Origin: Clostridiales bacterium
Lineage (GTDB): Bacteria > Bacillota_A > Clostridia > Christensenellales > Christensenellaceae
Direction of reading: 5' to 3'
Length of the DNA: 5,879 nucleotides
Assembly: GCA_003149735.1 (NCBI GenBank)
Contig: QANA01000055.1
Location: forward strand, 1-5,879
How positions within the stretch are numbered: position 1 is the stretch's first letter; each line of letters opens with the position of its first letter. Under the pieces are notes generated by a model. It did no database searches, had not been told where the DNA came from, and worked only from the letters and a program-made list of their open reading frames with translations. Made by a program: the position numbers and the translations under genes. Shown here piece after piece: positions 1-5,837 of the stretch.

Positions 1-72
1 TGGTACGACAACGAGAACTCCTACACCAGCCAGATGGTTCGCACCATCAAGTATTTCGCAAACGTGAAATAA
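1..72 (+). CDS. gap: Glyceraldehyde-3-phosphate dehydrogenase, C-terminal end (partial)
   Basis: Only the last 23 codons and the TAA stop are present; the rest of the gene lies before the window. The residues begin WYDNENSYTSQMVRT, which is the conserved C-terminal signature of phosphorylating NAD-dependent GAPDH (WYDNE followed by a small residue and Y). The enzyme oxidises glyceraldehyde 3-phosphate to 1,3-bisphosphoglycerate in cytoplasmic glycolysis. Codons in this fragment favour C in the third position (TAC, GAC, AAC, TCC, ACC, AGC), unlike the genes that follow, which fits a highly expressed housekeeping gene. A strong hairpin terminator follows 13 nt after the stop, so this gene is the end of its transcript. 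Family identity is firm; the exact paralogue (gapA or other) cannot be told from this piece. Confidence 0.93.
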   Translation, partial: WYDNENSYTSQMVRTIKYFANVK

Positions 73-85
73 GAGTTCAAGACAT

Positions 86-120
86 AAAAAGAAGCATGGA
101 GTTTCCATGCTTCTTTTTTT
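86..120. terminator. Bidirectional rho-independent terminator between gap and the lipoprotein gene
   Basis: Arms 91-100 (GAAGCATGGA) and 104-113 (TCCATGCTTC) pair perfectly around a 3-nt loop. An A-run at 86-90 and a T-run at 114-120 extend the pairing and supply a U-tract on either strand. It sits between two converging genes, gap (stop at 72) and the minus-strand lipoprotein gene (stop at 136), and probably ends both transcripts. Confidence 0.93.
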
Positions 121-135
121 ATTGGAGAAAGCTGT

Positions 136-900
136 TCATGGCTGCTGGGTGGAGTAAAGCACATCCAGTGTTTCATCGGTAATGGTTTGTAAAGCGCCGC
201 AAAGGCATCCTTTTCCATAAGTAGTGTAGGATTTTCCGTCAATCTCTATAATAATTTTAGTGCAAATATAAGTCATCAGGCTGCTTTGATCCAATGAAAT
301 GCGAATTTCGCCATCGGAAAGCTGTTCAGCGGATAATTCCACGAACTGATTCGGAGCGTAATAGATTTGGCAGGCTTCCACCATATCGGAAAACTGATAG
401 TTACAGAGCAACTGTTCCGGATTGGAAGAGGCGGCAGGGGAACTCCAGGGATCTACATAAGCGTTCCCGGTTTCTTCTCCTACATCAAAATAAATGGGGG
501 AGAGGGGCAGTTCCAATACGGTATCCGGGCAGATCAGATTTAATTGATTGACAGTAAAGGTGCCCTGACGGCTGCATACATAGTTCAAGATCAGGCCAAA
601 AGTAAGGTATTTGGGATTGGGAGTGTTGCTGTCAGTTTGTTCCAGAGAGAAGCCGGACACTTCCAGGCCGTACACCTCTGCATTCTCAAAGGAGCAGGAA
701 ACAACAGACTCCAGTTGTTTTTGCAATCTTTTCTGCTGAGCCGGAAAGAACAACGTGAAAGCGATTCCGTTTTCTGTGTTTTGCGGAACGGCAACATAGG
801 AGGGCATTTCAAATACTCCGATGTGTTTTTCAGTTCGGCATCCGCACAATAGCAAAAGAAGTGCGAGCATAAACGATAGAAAGGGAATGTGTCTTTTCAC
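136..900 (-). CDS. Uncharacterised cysteine-rich lipoprotein
   Basis: The product is 254 residues and matches no family I recognise. The start chosen is the GTG at 900-898, because a near-perfect Shine-Dalgarno (GAGGAGG, 915-909) lies 8 nt upstream of it; an ATG at 936 would add 12 residues but lacks such a site. From this start the N-terminus is a classic lipoprotein signal: basic residues at 2-4, a hydrophobic run at about 5-18, then lipobox LCGC with Cys21 as the predicted diacylglycerol anchor. The mature protein would sit on the outer face of the membrane. It contains eight further cysteines (69, 109, 124, 166, 177, 213, 232, 234) and alternating beta-like stretches, with a Pro/Ser/Asn-rich break near 150-162 that may separate two domains. 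The gene is flanked by terminators on both sides, so it is probably monocistronic. Its promoter is not clear: a CATAAT at 970-965 has only a poor -35 upstream. Confidence 0.85.
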   Translation of the reverse strand: MKRHIPFLSFMLALLLLLCGCRTEKHIGVFEMPSYVAVPQNTENGIAFTLFFPAQQKRLQKQLESVVSCSFENAEVYGLEVSGFSLEQTDSNTPNPKYLTFGLILNYVCSRQGTFTVNQLNLICPDTVLELPLSPIYFDVGEETGNAYVDPWSSPAASSNPEQLLCNYQFSDMVEACQIYYAPNQFVELSAEQLSDGEIRISLDQSSLMTYICTKIIIEIDGKSYTTYGKGCLCGALQTITDETLDVLYSTQQP

Positions 901-904
901 AAAA

Positions 905-915
905 CTCACCTCCTC
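905..915 (-). promoter_or_regulatory. Strong ribosome binding site that fixes the GTG start of the lipoprotein gene
   Basis: Read on the minus strand this is GAGGAGGTGAG, closely complementary to the 16S rRNA 3' end. It sits 8 nt before the GTG at 900-898 and places translation start directly ahead of the basic end of the lipoprotein signal peptide. Confidence 0.85.
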
Positions 916-983
916 ATATATGGTTACGAAATACATTCGCCAATTTGCAGGAAACCCCTGCCGGATTATGAAAAATTATTAAG

Positions 984-1023
984 AAAATAAAAATCCATGC
1001 CTTGCGGCTGCAAGGCATGGTTT
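984..1023 (-). terminator. Rho-independent terminator of the folT/AI-2E unit
   Basis: Arms 995-1005 and 1010-1020 form an 11-bp GC-containing stem (CCATGCCTTGC with its complement) around a GGCT loop on the plus strand. Read on the minus strand the stem is followed by a T-rich tail over 993-984 (TTTTTATTTT). It lies 11 nt past the stop of the AI-2E gene and ahead of the lipoprotein gene, isolating the two. Confidence 0.9.
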
Positions 1024-1033
1024 GAAACAGAAC

Positions 1034-2221
1034 TTAATCATCAACTTCCGAGCTGTAATCCTCAGATCGAACGGAGAGATTTCGCTTTTTTAAGCGGGAA
1101 TAGATGAATTGCCGCAAAACCGAATAGAGCACTGCAAACAGGGGAATTCCTAGGATAGTACCCGGGAGCCCAAACAGGCCGCCGCCCAGCAAGATTGCGA
1201 AAACAACCCAGAATTTTGTGAGTCCGGTGGATTCCCCGAGTATTTTGGGTGCAATGAGATGTGCCTCCAACTGCTGAATACAAATGGTAACAATCAGCAA
1301 TGTCAGTGCATATGCCGGGGAGACAACGAACAACAATAACGTGGAGATGGCCGCACCAATGACCGGACCGATATAAGGAATAATATCGGTAATGCCGATA
1401 ATTACACTGATCAGCGGTGCATAGGGCACGCGACAAATGGTGAGTACGAGGAAATGCAGGCAACCGATGATCAGGGCTTCCAACAGCACATTGGAAATAT
1501 AAGCCCCGAAAATCTCGTTGCTTTCGCGGGTCAGCGCAATGGTGTTATCGGCATAGCGCTTATTGAAAAGCGCGTAAATCACTTTTTTGGCCTGTGAGAT
1601 AAGCAAATCTTTGGAAAGCAGCGTATAGATGCTGATTACAATGGCCAAAACGGCATCGCTGGTGTAAGAGACGATTTTAGTAGCAATGTCGATACCGGCA
1701 TTGGCGATATCAGGGATCACCGTCTTCAGATAAGAGAAAGCTTTGCTGAAAAGATTGCTGAGAGAAATACCACCTTCAACGAACTCCTCGATGTTGAGTG
1801 CATGTGCTGTCTGCTGCAGCCAGATATCCAGACTGGATAAATAGTCGGGCAGGTTTTCGGCAAAAACCGAAATACTGTAACTGATCTGCGGCATAAGGAC
1901 AGCCATCAGAGCAACGATAAAGGCAATAAAGAGGATATAGACTGAAGCAATGGAAAGGCCGTTAATCAGTTTGCGCCGGGGCTTTTTAGGCGTGGCTAAA
2001 AAGTGAAAAACCTTTCGCTTGAAAAATTTCATAGGGCGATTCAGGATGTAGGCGATGGCGAACCCCCATAAGACAGGAGTAATGACGTCGATGAACTTCC
2101 CCAAAGCTGCGGTGATACCGCCGAAATTCAGCAATAAAACAACTACTATTGCAGTGGCAGCCAGTACCAAAAAGGCATATACGGCAACCGTAGTATATTT
2201 ACGATTCCAATCTATTTTCAT
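1034..2221 (-). CDS. AI-2E family transporter (UPF0118, PF01594-type membrane protein)
   Basis: The product is 395 residues, normal for the family, with hydrophobic segments near 11-32, 40-62, 84-110, 180-205, 238-262, 266-300, 303-325 and 337-372. A large soluble section at about 112-176 follows the third segment, as is usual in this family. Three conserved family stretches are visible: DIIPYIGP, QQLEAHLIAPKILGESTG and GGGLFGLPGTILGIPLFAV. The family is named after E. coli TqsA, linked to autoinducer-2 export, but many members are proposed or shown to move Na+/H+ or other solutes, so the substrate here is unknown. The ATG at 2221 is preceded by a moderate GGGGAG about 12 nt upstream. The gene starts 37 nt after the folT stop with no hairpin terminator or clear promoter between, so it is probably transcribed from the folT promoter and thus under THF riboswitch control. 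Confidence 0.93.
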   Translation of the reverse strand: MKIDWNRKYTTVAVYAFLVLAATAIVVVLLLNFGGITAALGKFIDVITPVLWGFAIAYILNRPMKFFKRKVFHFLATPKKPRRKLINGLSIASVYILFIAFIVALMAVLMPQISYSISVFAENLPDYLSSLDIWLQQTAHALNIEEFVEGGISLSNLFSKAFSYLKTVIPDIANAGIDIATKIVSYTSDAVLAIVISIYTLLSKDLLISQAKKVIYALFNKRYADNTIALTRESNEIFGAYISNVLLEALIIGCLHFLVLTICRVPYAPLISVIIGITDIIPYIGPVIGAAISTLLLFVVSPAYALTLLIVTICIQQLEAHLIAPKILGESTGLTKFWVVFAILLGGGLFGLPGTILGIPLFAVLYSVLRQFIYSRLKKRNLSVRSEDYSSEVDD

Positions 2222-2258
2222 TGCAATGCAAAACTCCCCAAAGAACTTCTTTTAGGAA

Positions 2259-2834
2259 TTATACCATATTTTCCTCATTTGTATGCACAGTGGCCCCGGT
2301 ATTTTTATTAATTCTTAAGAAAGGCAAATAGCGATCGGAAGCTTTTGCAAGCGTATAAATCAGAAAAATATGGATGGGCAGCATGATAAAGGTGGATAAG
2401 GCTCTGAACCAAGCAATTTGTGCAGGTAAAAATCCCATCAAAATGAGTGTCAGCGTGTTGATAATAAAGGAGCAGAGTATTTGTGTGAAAGCAGTGCTCA
2501 GGCTGATACGCAGCAGGGAATGCTTTTGGCTTTTGAGAAAAAACAGAGCGGGCAGAATTCCCATCAATGCATTGGTAATAGTAAAAACCGGGTTATAGCT
2601 GCCGAGCGGTCGGACGATATAGACCAGGATATCCGTCAGCGCCCCGACTAACCCACCGTAAACAGGCCCTAACATCATGCCGGAAAACATAATGGTTGTC
2701 GGAGAAAGATTGATATCCTTGACTAATCCGCCAAACATATCCACTGTAATGCCGAGGAATAATTTCAAAACGACAGAAATAGAAGTAAGTAGAGCAGCGA
2801 AAACAGTAAACTTGAGTTGCTTGTGTTTGTTCAT
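2259..2834 (-). CDS. folT: ECF transporter substrate-binding (S) component, folate-type FolT
   Basis: The protein has 191 residues and about six membrane spans (first near 8-30, then about 46-66 through to 145-166), the layout of ECF transporter S components. The stretch MLGPVYGGLVGALTDIL (54-70) and the following TNALMGILPALFFL (87-100) are typical of the folate-family S subunits. FolT binds folates and needs the shared energising module EcfA-EcfA'-EcfT, which is not encoded in this window. The strongest support for substrate is the THF riboswitch in its leader. The ATG at 2834 has an AAAGGA ribosome binding site 7 nt upstream. The last 20 or so residues (after about 171) are hydrophilic and make the protein somewhat longer than common FolT proteins. 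It is the first gene of a probable two-gene transcript with the AI-2E gene. Family is confident; folate specificity rests mainly on the riboswitch. Confidence 0.9.
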   Translation of the reverse strand: MNKHKQLKFTVFAALLTSISVVLKLFLGITVDMFGGLVKDINLSPTTIMFSGMMLGPVYGGLVGALTDILVYIVRPLGSYNPVFTITNALMGILPALFFLKSQKHSLLRISLSTAFTQILCSFIINTLTLILMGFLPAQIAWFRALSTFIMLPIHIFLIYTLAKASDRYLPFLRINKNTGATVHTNEENMV

Positions 2835-2881
2835 ACATGATTCCTTTCAGGAATGACGCATAAAATTACTGCTTGTTTCAA

Positions 2882-2920
2882 TAAAAAAAGAGGCACCGCA
2901 AAATAATAGCCGGATGCCTT
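2882..2920 (-). terminator. Regulatory intrinsic terminator of the THF riboswitch
   Basis: On the minus strand, AGGCA-T-CCG (2919-2911) pairs with CGG-TGCCT (2898-2891), leaving one bulged T and a loop over 2910-2899. It is followed by C and a run of seven T (2889-2883). It stands 12 nt after the aptamer and 48 nt before the folT start, so it would stop transcription before folT. It is best read as the expression platform of the riboswitch rather than the end of a gene. Confidence 0.9.
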
Positions 2921-2931
2921 TTCTATTGATG

Positions 2932-3016
2932 GCAGCGGACGCGGGAACGGGGGCGAATATTCGCACTCTATGGGCAACATCCCATCCCATATGATACCGC
3001 CGAATCCCTACTCTGC
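2932..3016 (-). promoter_or_regulatory. Tetrahydrofolate (THF, class I) riboswitch aptamer
   Basis: Read on the minus strand, the 85-nt element starts GCAGAGTAGG and ends CGTCCGCTGC, so P1 is GCAG with CTGC. Between these are AT-TCGGCGG, the hairpin ATGGG/CCCAT carrying GATGGGATGTTG, and a short GCGA/TCGC hairpin (within 2953-2964). GGGA/TCCC can form the P2 stem. The GAGTAG, ATTCG-CG, GGGATGT and CCGCTSC segments match my recollection of the THF riboswitch consensus in order and spacing (the known S. mutans aptamer is about 89 nt). Class I THF riboswitches bind reduced folates and control folate transport and synthesis genes in Bacillota. It lies about 5 nt downstream of the predicted transcription start, and an intrinsic terminator follows, so repression by termination is the likely mode. 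Confidence 0.93.
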
Positions 3017-3028
3017 GTATTCAAACAA

Positions 3029-3057
3029 ACTATAGCATATTACAGAGTGCTTCGCAA
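3029..3057 (-). promoter_or_regulatory. Sigma-70/SigA-type promoter of the riboswitch-folT unit
   Basis: On the minus strand a -35 TTGCGA (3057-3052) is followed by exactly 17 nt and a -10 TATAGT (3034-3029), preceded by an extended -10 TG (TGCTATAGT). Transcription would begin near 3022, a few bases before the THF aptamer. Position and spacing agree with the riboswitch, which strengthens the call. Confidence 0.85.
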
Positions 3058-3092
3058 CGGAAATTAAAAAGGAAAATCATATAGAAATCTTT

Positions 3093-3596
3093 ATGAAACA
3101 TATTCTTTCCAGAAGAGATACCCCGGAAAATTTGAGCGCCCACTATGGAATACCCGTTTGTATGCTGTACCGGGCTAATGCCGGAAAAATATGGAGGCCG
3201 GGGCAGGTAATATGGATCCCGCCACTATGCTGGTGCGCCTGTGGAAAACATAACACACGACAGATGGCAAAAGAAGATCTTTTTTATTATCGGGAATATC
3301 AGGTACAGAAAGGAGATCAACTTTTTGATATTGCACAGCGCTTTCATACTTCCATGAACAGTATTTTAGAAAAAAATCACTTGAGGCATCCACGGGAAAT
3401 TAAAGAAGGATTACAGCTGCAAATTCCGTGCTTAAATGAGGATTTTATGATATATTCATATCGTATGGCAGATACGCCGGAAAAAGTGGCGGAGAAGTTT
3501 GCCATGAGTAAGGAAGAATTGATTGCTCTCAATCATGCACAAAGCGGCATGTATCCGGGTATGCAGCTGATTGTGAGAAAAAGAGGAGACAGATGA
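3093..3596 (+). CDS. Protein with three LysM-like repeats, no signal peptide
   Basis: The product has 167 residues. Repeats are visible at about 3-45 (DTPENLSAHYGIP, then RPGQVIWIPPL), 67-114 (YQVQKGDQLFDIAQRF, then IKEGLQLQIPCL) and 121-163 (DTPEKVAEKFAMS, then YPGMQLIVRKR). The middle one is the most canonical; the first is degenerate. LysM domains bind N-acetylglucosamine polymers such as peptidoglycan, often in cell-wall hydrolases or spore coat proteins. Here there is no signal peptide or membrane anchor, so the route to any wall target is unclear; a spore-coat-like role is one possibility. A linker after repeat one carries CWCACGKH (46-53), three alternating cysteines. The ATG at 3093 is favoured because repeat one begins right after it, yet no good Shine-Dalgarno is within 15 nt; AAGGA (3069-3073) is too distant. 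The stop overlaps the next gene's ATG by 4 nt, suggesting translational coupling. Confidence 0.85.
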   Translation: MKHILSRRDTPENLSAHYGIPVCMLYRANAGKIWRPGQVIWIPPLCWCACGKHNTRQMAKEDLFYYREYQVQKGDQLFDIAQRFHTSMNSILEKNHLRHPREIKEGLQLQIPCLNEDFMIYSYRMADTPEKVAEKFAMSKEELIALNHAQSGMYPGMQLIVRKRGDR

Positions 3597-5296
3597 AAAA
3601 AATTGTATTGGTGGGTGTCAATGCAAAATTTGCTCACACCAACCCGGCAATACGCTATCTGCAGCAATATTGCGGGCAAGAACAGGTGCAGATTGCGGAA
3701 TATACGATAAATATGGAGCCGGAACAGGTCTATGAGCAATTGCGCTCAATGCAGGCGGATGTCTATGGTTTTTCGGTTTATATCTGGAATGTGAACTATA
3801 TTTATGCGCTGGCAGATAAACTGCGCAGGCAGACAAATGCACTCCTGCTGATGGGGGGACCGGAGGTGACCTTTGATGCGGAAACGGCATTGCAGCATTG
3901 TGATTATGTTTTAAGCGGTGAAGGCGAAGAAGCGTTTGCCCAGTTTGTACAGGCTTTTTTGAATGGACAAGATGTGAGAAGGGTGCCGTCAATTTGCTTT
4001 ATGCAGCAGGAAAAACTGCATAGGAACCCACCTGCGGACTATATTGATTTGGAGCAATTGGCACAGCCGTATGTCGATTTGGACAATCTGAAGCGGAGGC
4101 TTATTTATTATGAATCTTCGCGCGGTTGCCCATTTTCCTGCGCTTATTGTCTCTCTTCTGCGGAAAAGCAGCTGCGTTTTGCTTCGGCGGAAAAGGTATG
4201 CCGGGATATCCGGCATTTTGCGGAAAAGGGCGTAATGAAAGTGAAATTTGTCGATCGCACGTTTAATGCAGATCCGCCGAGGGCGGCGAGAATTGTGCGC
4301 GATATCAATACTTACGGTGGTCAGACGGAATTCCATTTTGAGATTGCTGCCGATTTGATAGATCAGGATTTTCTGCAGGCATTGGCAGAAGCAAAGCAGG
4401 GAAAGATACAGTTGGAAATCGGGGTACAGTCAACGCATGAGCCGACATTGAAAGCGATTGATCGCATACAGGATTTTGCCTATACCCGCCAGGTGGTGCG
4501 TGAAATACTTTCCCATAAAAATGTAAAGGTACATCTGGATCTGATTGCCGGTCTGCCGTTGGAAGGATTGGCAGAGTTCCGCAAATCCTTTGATGATGTG
4601 ATGGAAGTGGGCGCACAGGTGGTGCAGCTGGGCTTTTTAAAAGTATTGAAAGGTTCTCCGATGGAGCAGTTGACAGAGCGTTACGGAATTGTTTCTTCGG
4701 AGCAGGCACCTTATGAGGTCAAATATACCGATGCAATTACAGAAGAACAGCTTTTGGAATTGCATGAAATTGAATATTTGCTGGAACGCATTTATAACTC
4801 CGGATTATATTACTATACGACGCATTTGGTTGCATCGGCTGCCGGAGGTTATTATGCATTTTTTGATGTCCTGCGTTGTCGGTTGAAACAAGAGCACAGG
4901 AATCCCAGACAAATGGGAGAACAGGAATTGGCTTTGCTGCTTTGGCGGCAGATGGAGGCTTATCCACAAGAAGAATTGCTCAAGGATGCCATCCGACTGG
5001 ATTGGTTTCTGCGCCCAAGGCGGGCTCAGATGCCTGCCGCTTTGGAAAAACACACGCCCTGGCAGCGGGAATTCTATGCACATATGCCGGAGCAGTTGGC
5101 TCAAGGGATGCCAAAAGGAAAACGGCCCTGGCATTATTCCAGAATCGAGTCCTTTTGTTTTGATATCCTGCACTATTTGCAGACCGGCTGCCTGAAGCGG
5201 GGACAAGCCATCTATTTCTTTGACTATACTTCCGGAAAAACACCGGAAATATTTCCGCTGCGGCGGGCAGAAGATAATCTTTGGCAATGCATCTAA
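3593..5296 (+). CDS. Cobalamin-binding radical SAM protein (DUF4080 type)
   Basis: The product has 567 residues. Residues 1-140 look like a Rossmann-type B12-binding domain, with VYGFSVYIWN (57-66) and MGGPEVTFD (87-95). The radical SAM barrel follows from about 172 to 390: the [4Fe-4S]-binding motif is CPFSCAYC (Cys179, Cys183, Cys186), then KFVDRTFNAD (from 218), EIGVQST (275-281) and DLIAGLP (316-322). The C-terminal 170 residues are helix-rich and correspond to the DUF4080 region. Family members cleave S-adenosylmethionine to a 5'-deoxyadenosyl radical and often act as methyltransferases or cyclases of the BchE class; the substrate of the DUF4080 group is, to my knowledge, undefined. Enzymes like this work in anoxic cytoplasm. 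The ATG at 3593 overlaps the LysM stop (ATGA), and AGGAG (3584-3588) is 4 nt before it. It is the middle gene of a likely three-gene operon. Confidence 0.93.
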   Translation: MKKIVLVGVNAKFAHTNPAIRYLQQYCGQEQVQIAEYTINMEPEQVYEQLRSMQADVYGFSVYIWNVNYIYALADKLRRQTNALLLMGGPEVTFDAETALQHCDYVLSGEGEEAFAQFVQAFLNGQDVRRVPSICFMQQEKLHRNPPADYIDLEQLAQPYVDLDNLKRRLIYYESSRGCPFSCAYCLSSAEKQLRFASAEKVCRDIRHFAEKGVMKVKFVDRTFNADPPRAARIVRDINTYGGQTEFHFEIAADLIDQDFLQALAEAKQGKIQLEIGVQSTHEPTLKAIDRIQDFAYTRQVVREILSHKNVKVHLDLIAGLPLEGLAEFRKSFDDVMEVGAQVVQLGFLKVLKGSPMEQLTERYGIVSSEQAPYEVKYTDAITEEQLLELHEIEYLLERIYNSGLYYYTTHLVASAAGGYYAFFDVLRCRLKQEHRNPRQMGEQELALLLWRQMEAYPQEELLKDAIRLDWFLRPRRAQMPAALEKHTPWQREFYAHMPEQLAQGMPKGKRPWHYSRIESFCFDILHYLQTGCLKRGQAIYFFDYTSGKTPEIFPLRRAEDNLWQCI

Positions 5297-5311
5297 ATCA
5301 AAGAGGTACTT

Positions 5312-5779
5312 ATGAATTACAGGAGAGCAGGGAAAGAAGATGTTATGCAGTTAACTGCGCTGCGTATGGCTTATCTGGAAGAGGATTACGGTGTGCTGGA
5401 TACGAAGATTTACGAAGCGATTGCAGAACAGTTGCCGTTCTATTTTTTGCGGCACCTAGAGCAGGATTGTTTTGCCTATGTTGCAGAAACAGAGAATGCA
5501 TTATTGGTGGCTTCAGCTCTGCTGGTTGTTTCCGAGAAGCCGGCAAATCCATCTTTCATTACGGGAAGAACCGGTACGGTGTTTAACGTTTACACACAGC
5601 CGCCATATCGAAGGCAAGGCAATGCAGAGGTGTTGATGCGCATGTTGCTATATGATGCACAGGCAATGGATCTGGATTACGTAGAACTGAAAGCGACCTC
5701 TGATGGAATTCCTCTCTATGAAAAACTGGGATTCGGGCCGGTGACTGCTGGTTATCAGGATATGCGCTATCAATTCTGA
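5312..5779 (+). CDS. GNAT family N-acetyltransferase
   Basis: The product has 155 residues, a standard length for a single GNAT domain. Acetyl-CoA-binding motif A is seen as VYTQPPYRRQGNAEVLM (93-109), with R101-x-x-N-A in the usual R/Q-x-x-G-x-G/A slot (RRQGNA), and motif B as PLYEKLGF (134-141). The N-terminal half has the LRMAYLEEDYG helix typical of many bacterial members. Such enzymes transfer an acetyl group from acetyl-CoA to an amine; the acceptor cannot be told from sequence. AGAGG (5302-5306) lies 5 nt before the ATG. It follows the radical SAM gene by 15 nt and precedes a terminator, so it is the last gene of that operon. Link to the radical SAM product is possible but unproven. 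Confidence 0.92.
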   Translation: MNYRRAGKEDVMQLTALRMAYLEEDYGVLDTKIYEAIAEQLPFYFLRHLEQDCFAYVAETENALLVASALLVVSEKPANPSFITGRTGTVFNVYTQPPYRRQGNAEVLMRMLLYDAQAMDLDYVELKATSDGIPLYEKLGFGPVTAGYQDMRYQF

Positions 5780-5796
5780 AGAAAAAATACATAAAG

Positions 5797-5821
5797 AAAA
5801 GCCCGGTAAAACCGGGCTTTT
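5797..5821. terminator. Rho-independent terminator after the GNAT gene
   Basis: Arms 5801-5807 (GCCCGGT) and 5811-5817 (ACCGGGC) pair perfectly around an AAA loop; AAAA (5797-5800) and TTTT (5818-5821) extend the stem and give a short U-tract. It begins 17 nt after the GNAT stop and would end the LysM-radical SAM-GNAT transcript. The T-run is only four long before CCC, so some read-through into the next reading frame is plausible. Confidence 0.87.
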
Positions 5822-5837
5822 CCCATATAGAGGAAAA

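Noticed and set aside
900..936. ATG at 936 as the lipoprotein start
   Set aside because: It adds 12 mostly non-hydrophobic residues before the signal peptide and runs through the strong GAGGAGG site, which instead serves the GTG at 900.
915..942. TTGGCG, 17 nt, TATATG on the minus strand as promoter of the lipoprotein gene
   Set aside because: The spacing is ideal, but the -10 abuts the Shine-Dalgarno; transcription would begin inside it and leave about 8 nt of leader without a ribosome binding site.
1034..2221. Annotating the AI-2E protein as an autoinducer-2 exporter involved in quorum sensing
   Set aside because: The family name reflects one E. coli member; sequence alone does not give the substrate, and no AI-2 genes are nearby.
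2240..2254. AAAGAACTTCTTT hairpin between folT and the AI-2E gene as a terminator
   Set aside because: The stem is short and AT-rich with almost no loop and no following T-run on the minus strand; it is unlikely to stop transcription.
2953..2964. Perfect 12-bp palindrome GCGAATATTCGC as a protein operator
   Set aside because: It falls inside the THF aptamer, where it forms a short helix; the RNA explanation is sufficient.
4805..5287. Long minus-strand open frame (160 codons) inside the radical SAM gene, with others at 3618-3992, 3989-4336 and 4305-4709
   Set aside because: They lie opposite a gene with clear family motifs, show no recognisable domains and are explained as antisense shadows.
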